Below are positions 43,283-55,111 of a DNA stretch of 64,000 bases, piece after piece; the first letter of the stretch is position 1; each line of letters opens with the position of its first letter. Source of the DNA: Zygnema cylindricum (taxonomy: Eukaryota > Streptophyta > Zygnematophyceae > Zygnematales > Zygnemataceae); contig JBBHKE010002638.1 of NCBI GenBank assembly GCA_037447655.1, positions 92,501-156,500 of the forward strand, read 5' to 3'. The notes below the pieces were generated by a model. The model worked only from the letters and a program-made list of their open reading frames with translations. It was not told where the DNA came from and ran no database searches. The position numbers and the translations under genes are program-made.

Positions 43283-43846
43283 CACCGCCAATCGCTATTA
43301 GCGTTGTGTACGCTAATCCCGTCCCGATTTTTTTTTATTTTATTCTCAAATAGAATTATCCACACTATTTAAAAAAAACCCTAATTCCTAATTAGAGTAA
43401 TCGATTTCTTCCAAAATTTCCAAATTCCCAATTAGCGTACACCACGCTAAATAATAGTATACGCGTACACACATGTACCTTTTTAAGTTAAAAAGTACAA
43501 TAAATTAGTTTTAGTAACCACGGACGCATGAGAATGTGCGTTCTAAAAAGGAAAAAAAACCAGGTCGTAAAAAATCCCGCTCGCACATATTCGTCCGACA
43601 GCCGCGTTTCGACCGTGTGAATGTACGATTTGTGAACGATTTGTCAGATTTTGTACGAAGACCTATATTAGTGTAAGCATGTTTGCGACCGATTTTTTTT
43701 TTTTTTTTCAAAGATCCAAATTACCATAACCAAACAATTAGAATGAATCGATTTCTTCCAAAATTTCCAAATTCCCAATTAGCGTACACCACGCTAAATA
43801 ATAGTATACGCTAATCAAACGTACACGCTAAAAGTGATTGGCGGTG
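43283..43846. mobile_element. 564-bp MITE with about 28-bp TIRs, TA flanks
   Basis: Left CACCGCCAATCGCTATTAGC and right inverse (GCTAAAAGTGATTGGCGGTG), flanked by TA on both sides, as in Tc1/mariner-Stowaway type insertions. A direct repeat of about 62 bp (CGATTTCTTCCAAAATTTCC ... AGTATACG) occurs inside at about 43401 and 43748. Confidence 0.75.
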
Positions 43847-44450
43847 TACCGTACAAGTTGCGTTACCTTGAAACTTTATAATATAGTTAAAAAGTAGGCG
43901 TTTTTATGGTAGGCCTTTGGTAGGCGCCCTAGTTGTTCAATACACGCGTTTTTTTCCTTAATTGCAGTTTCAACGTATTGTACGTGACTTTTCAAAAAAT
44001 CGCGAAAAAAAACGTATACTGTAAACTGAAACTGTAAATTTACGGCAACCTATAGACAAATAACGGTGACTATTCAAGTTCTTACGGAAACTGTATGGTA
44101 CTGTAGTTGACGATAAGATTCGATGCACGTTTCCGTGTTTTCTATTTAGTAAACTGAACATAATGTACACGGAATGTACGGAAAAATATCGTGACGTCTA
44201 CGGACATTTCCAAAAAGAGACGTTGCGGCGTCACACTATTTGAACGCCGTAAGTTCAAAATGTGTACGGGCGTCTTCTTCAAATTTTCGAAAAGAAGCCG
44301 CCATAAATACTTCAACAGTTGAATGCTAAAATTCAAGGAAGACGCCATTACCGACGACACGGCAGTACTTAGTAAACTGCCGTTGAAGCCGTTGACGCAA
44401 GTCACGTAGATAGAGAAGGACATGGCTGCCTGTCTGTGAACGACAGTTAT

Positions 44451-45418
44451 TGTAACAGCAATAGCGGATCGAACTTGTTTATAAAGGGGTATTTAGGTGT
44501 TATGATTATAGAAAAGTAAATTTGGTAGACCTCCGCAAAAGAATCACGCTATTTGGAGTTATTTTTTAAAAGTTATAGCGATGGGTGCATTTAGGTGACA
44601 GCGTGGGGTCTAAATAACAAGTGGGTATCATTGAAACGGGTTAAGGGTCAAATTAGTACCGAAATTACGCGTGTACGTTTCATAAAGTTCTAACGAAACG
44701 TTTAGTATGCACGGTGGTTCGTTTCGTACAAATTTTAGTACGAAACGTCACTTTTACTTAAGGGAATTTCGTAAGAAGTTTCGCGTGCGAAATTTGTTAC
44801 GCACGATCGTGCAAAGTCGCGTTTCGTTTGGCGCGCACTTTTGCACGTAAATGTTACGTAGTGAAACGTAACGTTTGATTGGTTAGTAAAGTGCTAAGTA
44901 GTTAGTAAGAGATTTCGCACGTTTTTGCATTGGTCAGTCTGAGTCTTTGCTGATCAATGATTGGCCCAGGTAAAAGCTTGTTAAAACGGAGCGTTGACTC
45001 TGGCCTGGCGAGTCCAGGGCGATGATGGATAAATGGTGAAGTGTAAGAGGAGAGTAGACATCTTTTCCTTTGGAAAAGTTTGTGGAAATTCCAGCTGATC
45101 TTGGTCCTGAGCGATTAATACCAAATTGGAGAAAAGGCATTTTTGCATTAAAATCTCTTACTAACTAAATAGTGTTTTAGTAGTTAAAAGATAGAATTAT
45201 TAAAAGTGGAGAGTAGAGGAAACACTTTAAATTGAAGGGTTGAGCCACGAAGGCAAGAGACCAAGCTAATGTTATGTGGACAGAAGCTTCTTTTAATTTA
45301 AAGTTTATCCTTATGTGAGTGTTTTCCAATGTGGATGTGTATTTTCCAATGTGTGGAATGTGTGGTTGGAATTGTTTGTAGTAATGGGATTTTCTAAGAG
45401 GTAGGAGATCCTGTTACA
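44451..45418 (+). repeat. 5' LTR of the gypsy element
   Basis: 968 bp. Rich in GAAACG/CGTTTCG motifs (44650-44880). Excess of A relative to the 3' LTR at several G/A differences suggests methylation-linked decay. Confidence 0.95.
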
Positions 45419-45420
45419 TA

Positions 45421-45432
45421 TGGTATCAGAGC
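45421..45432 (+). other. Primer-binding site, gypsy element
   Basis: TGGTATCAGAGC, exact plant initiator Met-tRNA complement, two bases after the 5' LTR. Confidence 0.95.
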
Positions 45433-46199
45433 TTTGGTTTGGTTAGAAACCAGGGAGAAGTTTGCTCACCCGAAAATCGACTGCCGTGATCGGTGAGGGT
45501 GCTCTAACCTGTGTCGGTAGAACCACAATGTGAAGTGGTAGGGGATTGGAGGGAAACTGAGTGATCACACAGCCAGCGGCCGCTGGTTAGATGTGGGGCG
45601 TGCTCAGGTCCTAAGGACTAAGGCGGGGTGGGCAGTGTAGCCACCGCTGAAGCTCACTCCAATTACCTAGAGGCCAAACAAACTTGCCTTCTCCTAGCAA
45701 TGATTCATGTGTAGAGGAAGGGCTTGTAGCCATGAAGGGTGAGGAGGTGAGGATTAGAGAGTAAAAGATCCTGATGTAGTGGGAAGTGGGAAATTTGCTA
45801 ATGGAGGAGAAGGAAAGTGGAGTACTTTACTTCTTCAAGAGCAAAGGAGTCAAAAAATGACTCAAAACTTTTCAAACCCTAAATTGTTACCTTTGATTGA
45901 TTTCAATTTTGCTGTTGCAAAATTTATGGTTAAATCTTACCTTTGATAGCGTTCAATTTTTGCTATTGCAAAATTGGTGGGGAAATTCTTACATTTCTGT
46001 TTCAATGTTGGGAAATTGAAAATTTGAATTTGTACTAACTTATTGTCAATGTCTTTTAAAATTCTCAGATTTTGATCTTTTCAAAGGATTTGTTAAGGAG
46101 AAGAAGTTTTTGGAGCAATCTAAGGACTTCAAATTTGCAGCAAATTTCTTTCGGAAATTATACTCTATCTTTCCTTTTGCTTGATTTAATTGTGTGATA
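45433..46199 (+). other. Untranslated leader of the gypsy element
   Basis: About 770 nt between PBS and Gag start. It contains several short AUG-less or stop-rich stretches and no conserved coding. Packaging/dimerisation signals would be expected here but cannot be identified. Confidence 0.6.
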
Positions 46200-47516
46200 A
46201 TGGCAAATTCTGCATGGAAACGTGAAATGGAGAATGCTTTGAATGTGTTGAAGAAGCGAACTGTGAAATTGGTCAAAAGATTTAATAATCATGCTACCGC
46301 TGTGGATGAAACCATTTCCGAATTGAAAAGTGAATTGAAAGTTGTTAAAGAAAATAGAAATGTTTCAAATGAGAAATTAGATGAACTTATTAGCTTAATT
46401 CAGACCAACAATGATATGAATGACCAAAAGGGTGAGAGTAGTAAAAGAAATGCCAGTTTTAGGGAGGATGATCATGATAGCCCTAAGAAGATAAGGGATC
46501 TGAAATTGTCTATTAGTGAGGCACCATCGTTTGATGGTAAGAGGATTGATGAGTTGGATGCTTGGATTTTTCATATGGAATATTATTTGGAGTCTAGAAA
46601 TTGCGATCGTGATGATTACACTTTTTTTGCTGTTAACTGTCTGAAAGGCGATGCTCAGATTTGGTATTATACTCAGAGAAGGTCTAAATTGATTCCTGAT
46701 AATGCTGATTGGGAAACTTTTAAAACCGCGATCAAATCGTGTTTCTTGTCTGTCACTTTTAAATCCAGAATGGAAGAAAAGTGGCTAAATTGTAAGCAGA
46801 CTGGATGTGTGAAGGATTATATTGTGGAATTTGACTCATCTAGCATTCATGTCATAGGTTTAACTGATGAAATGGCTAAATTGCATTTCTTGAACTATTT
46901 GAATCCTATACTGAAATCAGAACTAGAACATTAAAAATTTATTAATTTGAAGGAATTACAAGATAAGTCATTGGAATTAGAGGATCAGTTGGGGTATAAT
47001 CGGGAAACTCGATCACTCAGGGGTAATTTAAATGAAGTATCACAGTGGGATGAGGAGGAATTTGTTGAAGAGGGTTTGAATGCTGGTCTGGTGAATAGGC
47101 AAAATATCTTCAGGGGAAATCAAAGGGGTGGACATAGTGTTAATGCATGAAATAAATTTAACAATAGAGGGGGGTACATTAAAAGTCCTAAACCAAACAT
47201 TAATGCTCAGAAGCCTAACCTTACCATCCCCACATGCACTATTTGTCAGAAAAATGGTCATAGAGCATTTGAGTGTGCACAATTGAAAAAGATTAACTGT
47301 TATAACTGTGGAGAGGAGGGACATTTTAGTAGAGAGTGCACAAAACCCAAAAAGAAAGTCACTTGTTTCAAATGTAGAGGTCCATATCATTACGCTAAAG
47401 ACTGTACAGATAAAGGTTCTCTCAAAACAGTCGATGTAAATGAAGGTCTCCAAGAGGATATTGCATTATATCTAGCTGAGCAGGAAGCTCAAGAGGTGGG
47501 AAACGGAAAGGACTAA
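46200..47516 (+). pseudogene. Gypsy Gag (capsid plus three zinc knuckles), two internal stops
   Basis: The ATG at 46200 (MANSAWKREMENALN) opens a frame ending at TAA 47514. N-terminal coiled coil (about residues 10-65), then a Retrotrans_gag capsid-like domain (about 100-245: FDGKRIDELDAWIFHMEYYL, KGDAQIWYY, WETFKTAIKSCF). Stops in the same frame at 46932 (TAA) and 47148 (TGA) break it. The nucleocapsid part holds three CCHC knuckles: CTICQKNGHRAFEC, CYNCGEEGHFSREC and CFKCRGPYHYAKDC. Three knuckles is more than the single one of most plant chromoviruses. The end of Gag overlaps Pol by 37 nt and carries a frameshift signal. Confidence 0.9.
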
Positions 47517-50500
47517 CTGAAAGTCCTCAGTTTAGTCAACCGAATCTAGAAGTTAAAGAGTTAACTTTGGAGGGCAAATTAATGAATGGAAAAGTTAGAA
47601 TAGCTGAATTTACTATGATTCTCACTACACTGCATAGTTTAAAGAATCCTTCTGATGAAATTCTCAACAACAGACCTATGTTAGGACAGTTAAGTAATGA
47701 TGACACCAGACACAGTTTGATTAGATTCGAGTCATTAGTGGAAGGAAAATTGTTGAAAGTAATGGTTGATTCAGGTGCCACACATAATTTTATTTCACAT
47801 AAGTTTATAGAGGAAAGTAAAATTCCTACTGTCATAAGGGAAAAGCCTTTACATGTTCAAGTGGCAAATGGTAATAAATCCACATTAGACTTACAAACTG
47901 ACACGATAGAAGTTGATATCCAAGGTCATAAAATGAAAGTGGTGTGTGAAATAATGAATTTGGGAAGTGAAGAACTAATTTTAGGAAAGCCTTGGTTAAC
48001 TGAATACAATCCTCAAATTAATTGGGAAATTAACACCTTGAAGGTGAAGTTCGAAAACTGTTGGAAGGTTTTGCAAGCATTATCTCCTAAGAAATTACAT
48101 AGGAATCATATAAACAACATAACCAGATTGAGAGTGGAAGGTTTGATATCTGCTAAACAATTTAAAAAGCACTTAAAAGATAAAACAAATCATGCTTTCT
48201 TGTTATTAGTAACTGAGGCAGTTACTGATGAAAGGGGGGGAGAAAACACTAACATTGATGTCATCCCTAAATTAGACACCACTAAAACTTTCGAAAAACA
48301 AAAATCTGATTTTGTAATTGCCATTAATACATCTGATGCTGCTTTTAAAGAATAGATTTTTGAATTTAGAAATGTTTTCCCAAATGACTTACCCTCAGGG
48401 AGGCCACCTTTCCGAGATATAGAACATGTTATTAACCTTGAACCTGGATGTAATCCTCCTGTCACAGGAATTTATAAACACAGTTTCTTTGAGCAGCAGG
48501 AGTTAAAGAAACAGATCAAAGAACTCCTAGAGAAAGGATATATTCAACCCAGCAAATCACCGTACAGAGCACCAGTTCTTTTCGTCAAAAAGAAGGACGG
48601 AACGTTGAGAATGTGTGTCGATTATCGTAGTCTGAACAAGATTACGGTGAAGGATAAGTATCCGTTACCTTTAATTTCTGATTTGATAGATCGTTTAAAA
48701 GGTGCTAAAGTATTTTCGTTGATTGACCTGCGTAGTGGCTTTAATCAGGTGCCAATTAGAATTGAAGATGTTGATAAAACTGCTTTCAGGACTAGGGTGG
48801 GTCATTTCGAATGGATAGTGATGCCATTCGGCTTAACGAATGCACCGCCTACTTACCAAAGATTAATGAACCAAACCTTTTCAGATTACATAGATGAGTT
48901 TGTCCAAGTGTTTATAGACGATATTTTAGTTTACAGTGAATCTAAAGAACAACATGTAATTTATTTAAAAAGAGTGTTCGAAAGGTTAAGAGAAAGAAAA
49001 TTATATGGAAAATTGTCAAAATCTACTTTTATTAAAAATGAACAATTATTTTTGGGACATATAGTTAGCGGGGAAGGTGTTAAAACAGACCCATCCAAAA
49101 TTTTAGCAATCCAAAATTGGAAACAACCTACTAATGTCACAGAAGTTAGATCGTTTTTGGGATAGGCCACTTATTACAGGAAATTTATTAGGAACTTCAG
49201 TATGATCGCCGCACCTTTGACGGATTTACTTCGGGAGAAGGAGACGTTTGTGTGGGGAGCTGATCAGGAGGGAGCATTCGAGGAATTAAAAGGGAAGTTG
49301 ACCTCTGCCCCTACACTGGTGTATCTTGACCCTGCCGGGGAATTTGAAGTTCTGATCACCACAGATGCATCTGATAAGGGTCTAGGTGTAGTCATAAGTC
49401 AAAAAGTCGGCAAACACTTTCATCCTATTGCTTTTGAGTCCAGAAAATTCAATGATGCTGAAAAAAACTATACAGCACAGGAAAAAGAATTACTTGCAAT
49501 TGTACATGCATTGGTGAAATGGCGTTGTTATTTGCATAATAAAGAATTTACGGTTCACAGTGATAATAAAGCACTCTCTTATTTACAGAGATTAAGTGAT
49601 GCGCAGATTATGACTGGCAGACAGGTTAGGTGGATGCAAAAATTAGCATATTTCAAATTTAATGTCAAACATATTCCTGGGAAAACAAATGTAGTCGCAG
49701 ATCCATTAAGTAGGTGTTTTGAAATAAGTTTTATGGTTCAAGATGAATTGTTTTTAGATACAGTTAGATATGGTTATGATAAAGATCCTTATTTTGTTGT
49801 GATTTGCAAGAATATTTCGGGAGGGAATTCTGACCCACTGAATGAGAGGCATGTCAAAAACTTTAGAATAGAAGATGGTTTACTGTATTTGCGAACAGGG
49901 GATAGGTTATGCATTCTTGAAATGGGAGACTTGAGAAAACAACTTTTACAGGAAGCCCATGAGCATTTAGGACATCTTGGTCGAGATAAAACTCTTAGTC
50001 GGTTGCACAGTAGATTGTTTTGGCCAGGGATGGCAAAGGAGGTGTCGAAACACGTGGAAAGTTGTGTCCCTTGCCAACAGAGTAAACCTAGTAACCAGAA
50101 ACCTAGAGGTCTCTTAAAACCTTTAGATATCCCCGAAAGACCATGGGAATCTGTCAGTATGGATTTTATTGTCAGGTTACCAGCTACATCTAGAAGAAAT
50201 GATAGTATCATGGTCGTAGTCGATAGGTTCAGTAAAATGGCAATCTTTATCCCTTGCAAAACTACTCATTCAGTTGTAGATATTGCAAAGTTATATTTTT
50301 ACAACGTGGTCAGACATCATGGAGTTCCCCTGTCTATAGTCAGTGATAGGGATTCTAAATTTACATCTGCATTTTGGAAAGAATTGCAGCAAAATTTAGG
50401 CACTGAATTGAAAATGAGTACCGCTTATCATCCTCACACAGATGGACAGACAGAAAGGATGAACCGTACACTAGAGGAAATGCTTAGGACTGTTTGCAGT

Positions 50501-51235
50501 GGAGTTCAGAACACATGGAAATCTAAACTGCCATTAATGGAATTTGCATACAATTCATGTAAACATGCTAGTACAGGATTCTCGCCATTTAAGGTTGCAT
50601 ACGGATACCAACCTAGAGAAGCATTGGACTTAATAACAGGGGTCACTCAAAAGAATAGGGGTTCTGGAACAGAGTTTTGGGAATACGTTCAAACAATTTG
50701 GAAAACTGTCCGGGATTCATTAGTGGAGGCACAAAGGAGGCAAGAATTAAATGATAACCGCAAACGCGGTGATTGGGTGTTACGCACAGGTGACAAGGTT
50801 TGGCTTTCTACAACTCATTACAGGTGCAAGATTGAGGGACAATCGGATCCTACGGGGAAATTTGCCCCTAAGTACATTGGACCATTTACTGTAATCGAGA
50901 TGATATCGTCAGTTGCTGCCAAATTGGACTTTCCGCCTTCAACAAAAATTCATCCAGTGATACACATCAGCCATCTGAAACCAGCGAATCTTCGACCAAC
51001 AGAAAGAGAACTGGAATTGGATCCCTCAATAATTATAGAACCTGAAGTCCACAGATGGGTAATAGATTGGGTTGGTCAACGGTTCAAGGTTGGTGATACT
51101 ATATTCAGGCAAGTGCATTATCTAGGAAGGCCTGAGGATGAGTTGACTTTAGAGGATAAAAATTCTGAGTTTTTACAGAGGTATTGGAGGGATAATAATA
51201 TAGGAAGTCCCGTCTTGAGAATTAAATGTGTTTAA
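47480..51235 (+). pseudogene. Gypsy Pol (PR-RT-RNase H-IN-chromodomain-like), two internal stops
   Basis: One continuous frame in -1 relative to Gag. Aspartic protease VDSGATHNFIS (about 47765-47797); after TAG 48353 come the RT fingers ([27 protein letters not shown] split as [14 protein letters not shown] and [10 protein letters not shown]), [17 protein letters not shown] and catalytic FIDDILVY (about 48912); TAG 49163 falls in FLG*ATYYRKF at the RT/RNase H connection; RNase H has TTDASDKGLG, ESRKFNDAEKNY and VHSDNKAL; integrase has the HHCC zinc finger (HEHLGHLGRDKT ... CVPCQQSK), catalytic Asp in SMDFIV, Asp in SDRDSKF and Glu in TERMNRTLEE. The C-terminus (WVIDWVGQRFKVGDT ... LGRPEDELTLEDKN) resembles a diverged chromodomain, suggesting a chromovirus that targets heterochromatin. 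Stop 51233-51235. Confidence 0.92.
47498..47537 (+). promoter_or_regulatory. Predicted -1 ribosomal frameshift signal (gag to pol)
   Basis: Slippery heptamer GGGAAAC (47498-47504) in the correct G-GGA-AAC phase of Gag, spacer GGAAAG (6 nt), then a hairpin: GACTAACTGA (47511-47520), loop AAGTCC, TCAGTTTAGTC (47527-47537), ten pairs with one bulged T. The gag TAA (47514) lies within the 5' arm. The pol frame opens at 47480 and is exactly the -1 frame. Confidence 0.8.
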
Positions 51236-51246
51236 CTGAGGTCAGT

Positions 51247-51266
51247 TAAAAATAAGGAGGGGATGA
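51247..51266 (+). other. Polypurine tract, gypsy element
   Basis: AAAAATAAGGAGGGGATGA directly before the 3' LTR. Confidence 0.85.
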
Positions 51267-52234
51267 TGTAACAGCAATAGCGGATCGAACTTGTTTATAA
51301 AGGGGTATTTAGGTGTTATGATTATAGAGTACTAAATTCCGTAGACCTCCGCTAAAAAATCACGCTATTTGGAGTTATATTTTAAAAGTTATAGCGATGG
51401 GTGCATTTAGGTGACAGCGTGGGGTCTAAATAACAAGTGGGTATCATTGAAACGGGTTAAGGGTCAAATTAGTACCGAAATTACGCGTGTACGTTTCATT
51501 AAGTTCTAACGAAACGTTTAGTATGCACGGTGGTTCGTTTCGTACAAATTTTAGTACGAAACGTCACTTTTACTTAAGGGAATTTCGTAGGAAGTTTCGC
51601 GTGCGAAATTTGTTACGCAGGATCGTGGGAAGTCGCGTTTCGTTTGGCGCGCACTTTTGCACGTAAATGTTACGTAGTGAAACGTAACGTTTGATTGGTT
51701 AGTAAAGTGCTAAGTAGTTAGTAAGAGATTTCGCACGTTTTTGCATTGGTCAGTCTGAGTCTTTGCTGATCAATGATTGGCCCAGGTAAAAGCCTGTTAA
51801 AACGGAGCGTTGACTCTGGCCTGGCGAGTCCAGGGCGATGATGGATAAATAGTGAAGTGTAAGGGGAGAGTAGACATCTTTTCCTTTGGAAAAGTTTGTG
51901 GAAATTCCAGCTGATCTTGGTCCTGAGCGATTAATACCAAATTGGAGAAAAGGCATTTTTGTATTGAAATCTCTTACTAACTAAATAGTGTTTTAGTAGT
52001 TAAGAGATAGAATTATTAAGAGTGGAGAGTAGAGGAAACACTTTAAATTGAAGGGTTGAGCCACGAGGGCAAGAGACCAAGCTAATGTTATGTGGACAGA
52101 AGCTTCTTTTAATTTAAAGTTTATCCTTATGTGAGTGTTTTCCAATGTGGATGTGTATTTTCCAATGTGTGGAATGTGTGGTTGGAATTGTTTGTAGTAA
52201 TGGGATTTTCTGAGAGGTAGGAGATCCTGTTACT
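51267..52234 (+). repeat. 3' LTR of the gypsy element
   Basis: 968 bp, followed by the GTTAT target duplication. The last base is T instead of A. Confidence 0.95.
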
Positions 52235-53360
52235 GTTATTATGACAAAAAATCAGCATTCCGCTAGGGTTGAACTTGCGTCTATATGCGTCGCCTAACAT
52301 CCAACGAAAAAGAAGTCCTTAACCAGTTGATGAAGATTTTCAGGTGCATACTTGAGATGTGATAATAATTTAGTTACATATTTATTTTTACCAATCATTT
52401 AACAAAAAGCAAACAAACTGCGGTACATGTCCAATTCAATTTTTTAACATGTACGGATTTGTACGGAAAAAAAAATCATTAACGTTTTTTACGATTTTTT
52501 CAAATCGACCTCTCCAGTTTCAACGTATTGTAAGCGCGTCCGAATCGTGCGTAGAATACGTTGTGAACAACTATGGTAGGCGCCATAGTTTTTCATAGCG
52601 ATTAGTGCAAACGATTCAATCGCGACAAAATATACGTAGCGAACACATTGAACTTTTTGAACAAATCATTAAAAATCGTTAATGGATTTTCATCCGTACT
52701 ATTCCGTACATGTAAAACAAAAAAAAAATACATATAGCGCAGTTTGTAAATTTTCTGTTAAATTAACGTCAAAACATTATAAATATTTAAATATTTATCA
52801 TACTCGCACCGAAATTTCTTCATGGACTGGCTACGGACATCTTAATAGTAGGCTACGCTAATGTGTCGTAGAGATGGATTTCAAATCTCGGCAAACGTTA
52901 TTGATACTATCTGACTGACATCCATGGCCGCCTTCTCTCTCTATCTTTTCAACAATCAATGGCGGCTTCTTTCAAAAAAAAATGGAGAAGACGTTCGTAC
53001 AGTTTTCGAACTTACTGCGCGAAAATAGTGTGACATTTCAAACGTCTTTTTTCGAAAATGTCCATACATTTTCGATAAAATTACGTACATATTCCGTGAA
53101 ATTGCTGTTCGGTTCACTTGACAAAAAGTATCAATAACTGCGACGTATGTTTTCATCAAATTCTGTACATTTCCGTAATAAACCGTACATTTTACTGAAA
53201 TATATTGTACACCTCCCGTAAATTGTCCGTTCAGCTTACCAGACAGAAACTACATCGCGATTTTTTGCCATTTTTTCAAAAGTCACGAATTATACGTTTC
53301 AATCGGAAAAAAAAAGTCTCATGATTTGGACAACTATGGTAGGCGCACAAAACTTGGCAC

Positions 53361-54035
53361 AAAACTCGTGTAGAGTAGGCATACTGTATGTGTGTGCTTT
53401 GTGCACACCCCTGTACGAGCGTACGAATCTGGCGTATGATGATAGCACAGCGCACGCCGCCGAACGAAATTTTTTAGCGAACTGACACGGCGTTGGATGA
53501 CATTGCGCGGGGAAAAAAACCAAGGAAAAAAAAACCTGCATACAGGCAGCCAAACAAAATTTCTACCGTGAATGAACCACGAAAAAAGAAAATTAAAAAA
53601 AAGTAGCTTACAAACCCAACACACCAGCCACAAACTAAAAACTGCAAAACAAAAGATACAAGTAAGTCAACATCCCAACATTGCATAAAATGTAAGGAAA
53701 CGGTATATGCGGTTTTCAAGTCACCTAGTGTACGATTTTAACCACACATAACCAAAGAAGATTAACAAATAATATGGATCCCACTCAGCCCTTAAATCAA
53801 CAAGTGTATCACAATTATTAAGAATTAGTAGGTATTGAAATTTAATACAATATGCCTGTAAAAGTCACAACGTTTTACACATTTAATAAAACAAAAGCAA
53901 AAGCAGGTTTGTGGCCGTTTCGTATCCTAAATACTTAGACCTACATTTACATTAATGAACACCAGTTCACAGGAAAATAATTGATATCACAACACAAAAA
54001 AATGCACAAGCGAAAAGTAAAACCGACCCTAGTAA
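53361..54035. other. Intergenic, no recognised feature
   Basis: Short minus-strand frames (53299-53719) are Cys/Phe-rich without family features. Nothing else supported. Confidence 0.4.
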
Positions 54036-54039
54036 ATCA

Positions 54040-54350
54040 AAGTAGTCTTCTTTTATGCAACACTTGAAACAGGGTCGTGTTCTTAAGTGTAATATAAACA
54101 GGGTTGGGTTTTGCGCAGCTGTTTACATTTGAAACATGGTCATGTTTTATGCAACTGTGGCGTAAAAAGGGTCCTGTTTTATAAAATTGTTTACACTTGA
54201 AACATGTTCGCAAATGTAGTGTAAACATGGTCATGTTTTCTACAACTGTTTACACTTGAAACTGGGTCCTGTTTTATGCAACCGTAGTGTAAACATGGTC
54301 TTGTTTTATGCAACTATTTACACTTGAAACAGGGTCCTGTTTCATGCAAA
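54040..54350. repeat. 30/60-bp minisatellite GTTTACACTTGAAACAGGGTC / GTTTTATGCAACTG
   Basis: About eight to ten diverged units alternating TTTACACTTGAAAC and AGGGTCCTGTTTTATGCAAC blocks. Confidence 0.85.
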
Positions 54351-55111
54351 ACTTCAAACTGTTCAGACAACACTTCAAACTCTTCAAACAGTAATGCTTG
54401 ATAAGACGACAGCGTAAATTCCATGACCATGAAGTCAAACTACGAAGTTGAGTTTAAGCTCGAATTTGTTCAAACCATAAAAAGAAAAGTGTCAAGGCAG
54501 TACACACTGAGAAAATATAGTCAACACCAAGAAAATAGAATACCCATATGGTGGAAATACGCCTAGTTGGCTATAACTTAGATTCTACACTAAAAAACAT
54601 ATTATCATAATCATAAAGTACATGTTTTCACACCAAGAATGATTTACACTACGCCAACGTCTTAAGTATACGTGTACCATATCAAGAATCGTCTATTTAC
54701 AACGAGATAAAATAAGTACATTGCGTGCAACGACCAGCAATAATAACATCATCCTTAAACTTCAAACGCCAACCAGAACCTCCACAACTATGTACATCGT
54801 TCTATCCGAATATGAAGATGCTTCTTCCATAAATTCCCTCTTATGGAGCAATACATTTTGAAAAGTTTATCTAGAGGGAAACGTTGATGACGCGCCAAAA
54901 GCATTATCCCAAAAACGCGACTGCACAAGTAAAACATTTAATTCCCCAATCCATAAATCCTTTCGAACCTCCACAATATATCGCGTAAATGCGTACGCAC
55001 GAAACATCGCGTACGCACGAAACGATGTGTTCGCACGAAACTAACTTTTCAAAAACAACAATAGGTATGCATGGTGGAAAGTTTCAAAAACGGGGAGATA
55101 GAAGTATGCTA
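54351..55111. other. Intergenic, no recognised feature
   Basis: A GTACGCACGAAAC-type short repeat at 54985-55035 is the only structure seen. Confidence 0.4.

Larger units (their letters stand above)
44451..52234 (+). mobile_element. Ty3/gypsy LTR retrotransposon, full structure, coding damaged
   Basis: 7784 bp. Two 968-bp LTRs (TGTAAC...GTTACA; the 3' copy ends ACT) differ at about two dozen sites, and a perfect 5-bp target duplication GTTAT lies at 44446-44450 and 52235-52239. Order: LTR, iMet PBS, 780-nt leader, Gag, protease, RT, RNase H, integrase, chromodomain-like tail, PPT, LTR, the gypsy order. Four in-frame stops (46932, 47148, 48353, 49163) make this copy inactive. Confidence 0.97.
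43880..53360. mobile_element. Long inverted-repeat (foldback) element interrupted by the gypsy element
   Basis: Left arm (about 43900-44430) and right arm (about 52900-53345) are diverged inverted copies: GGTAGGCGCC...TTGTTCAA with TTGGACAACTATGGTAGGCG; GTTTCAACGTATTGTACGTGAC with GTCACGAATTATACG; CCAAAAAGAGACG with CGTCTTTTTTCG; GGCGTCACACTATTTGAA with CGAAAATAGTGTGACA. Removing the gypsy insertion gives an element of roughly 1.7 kb. No coding capacity seen. Boundaries approximate. Confidence 0.6.
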
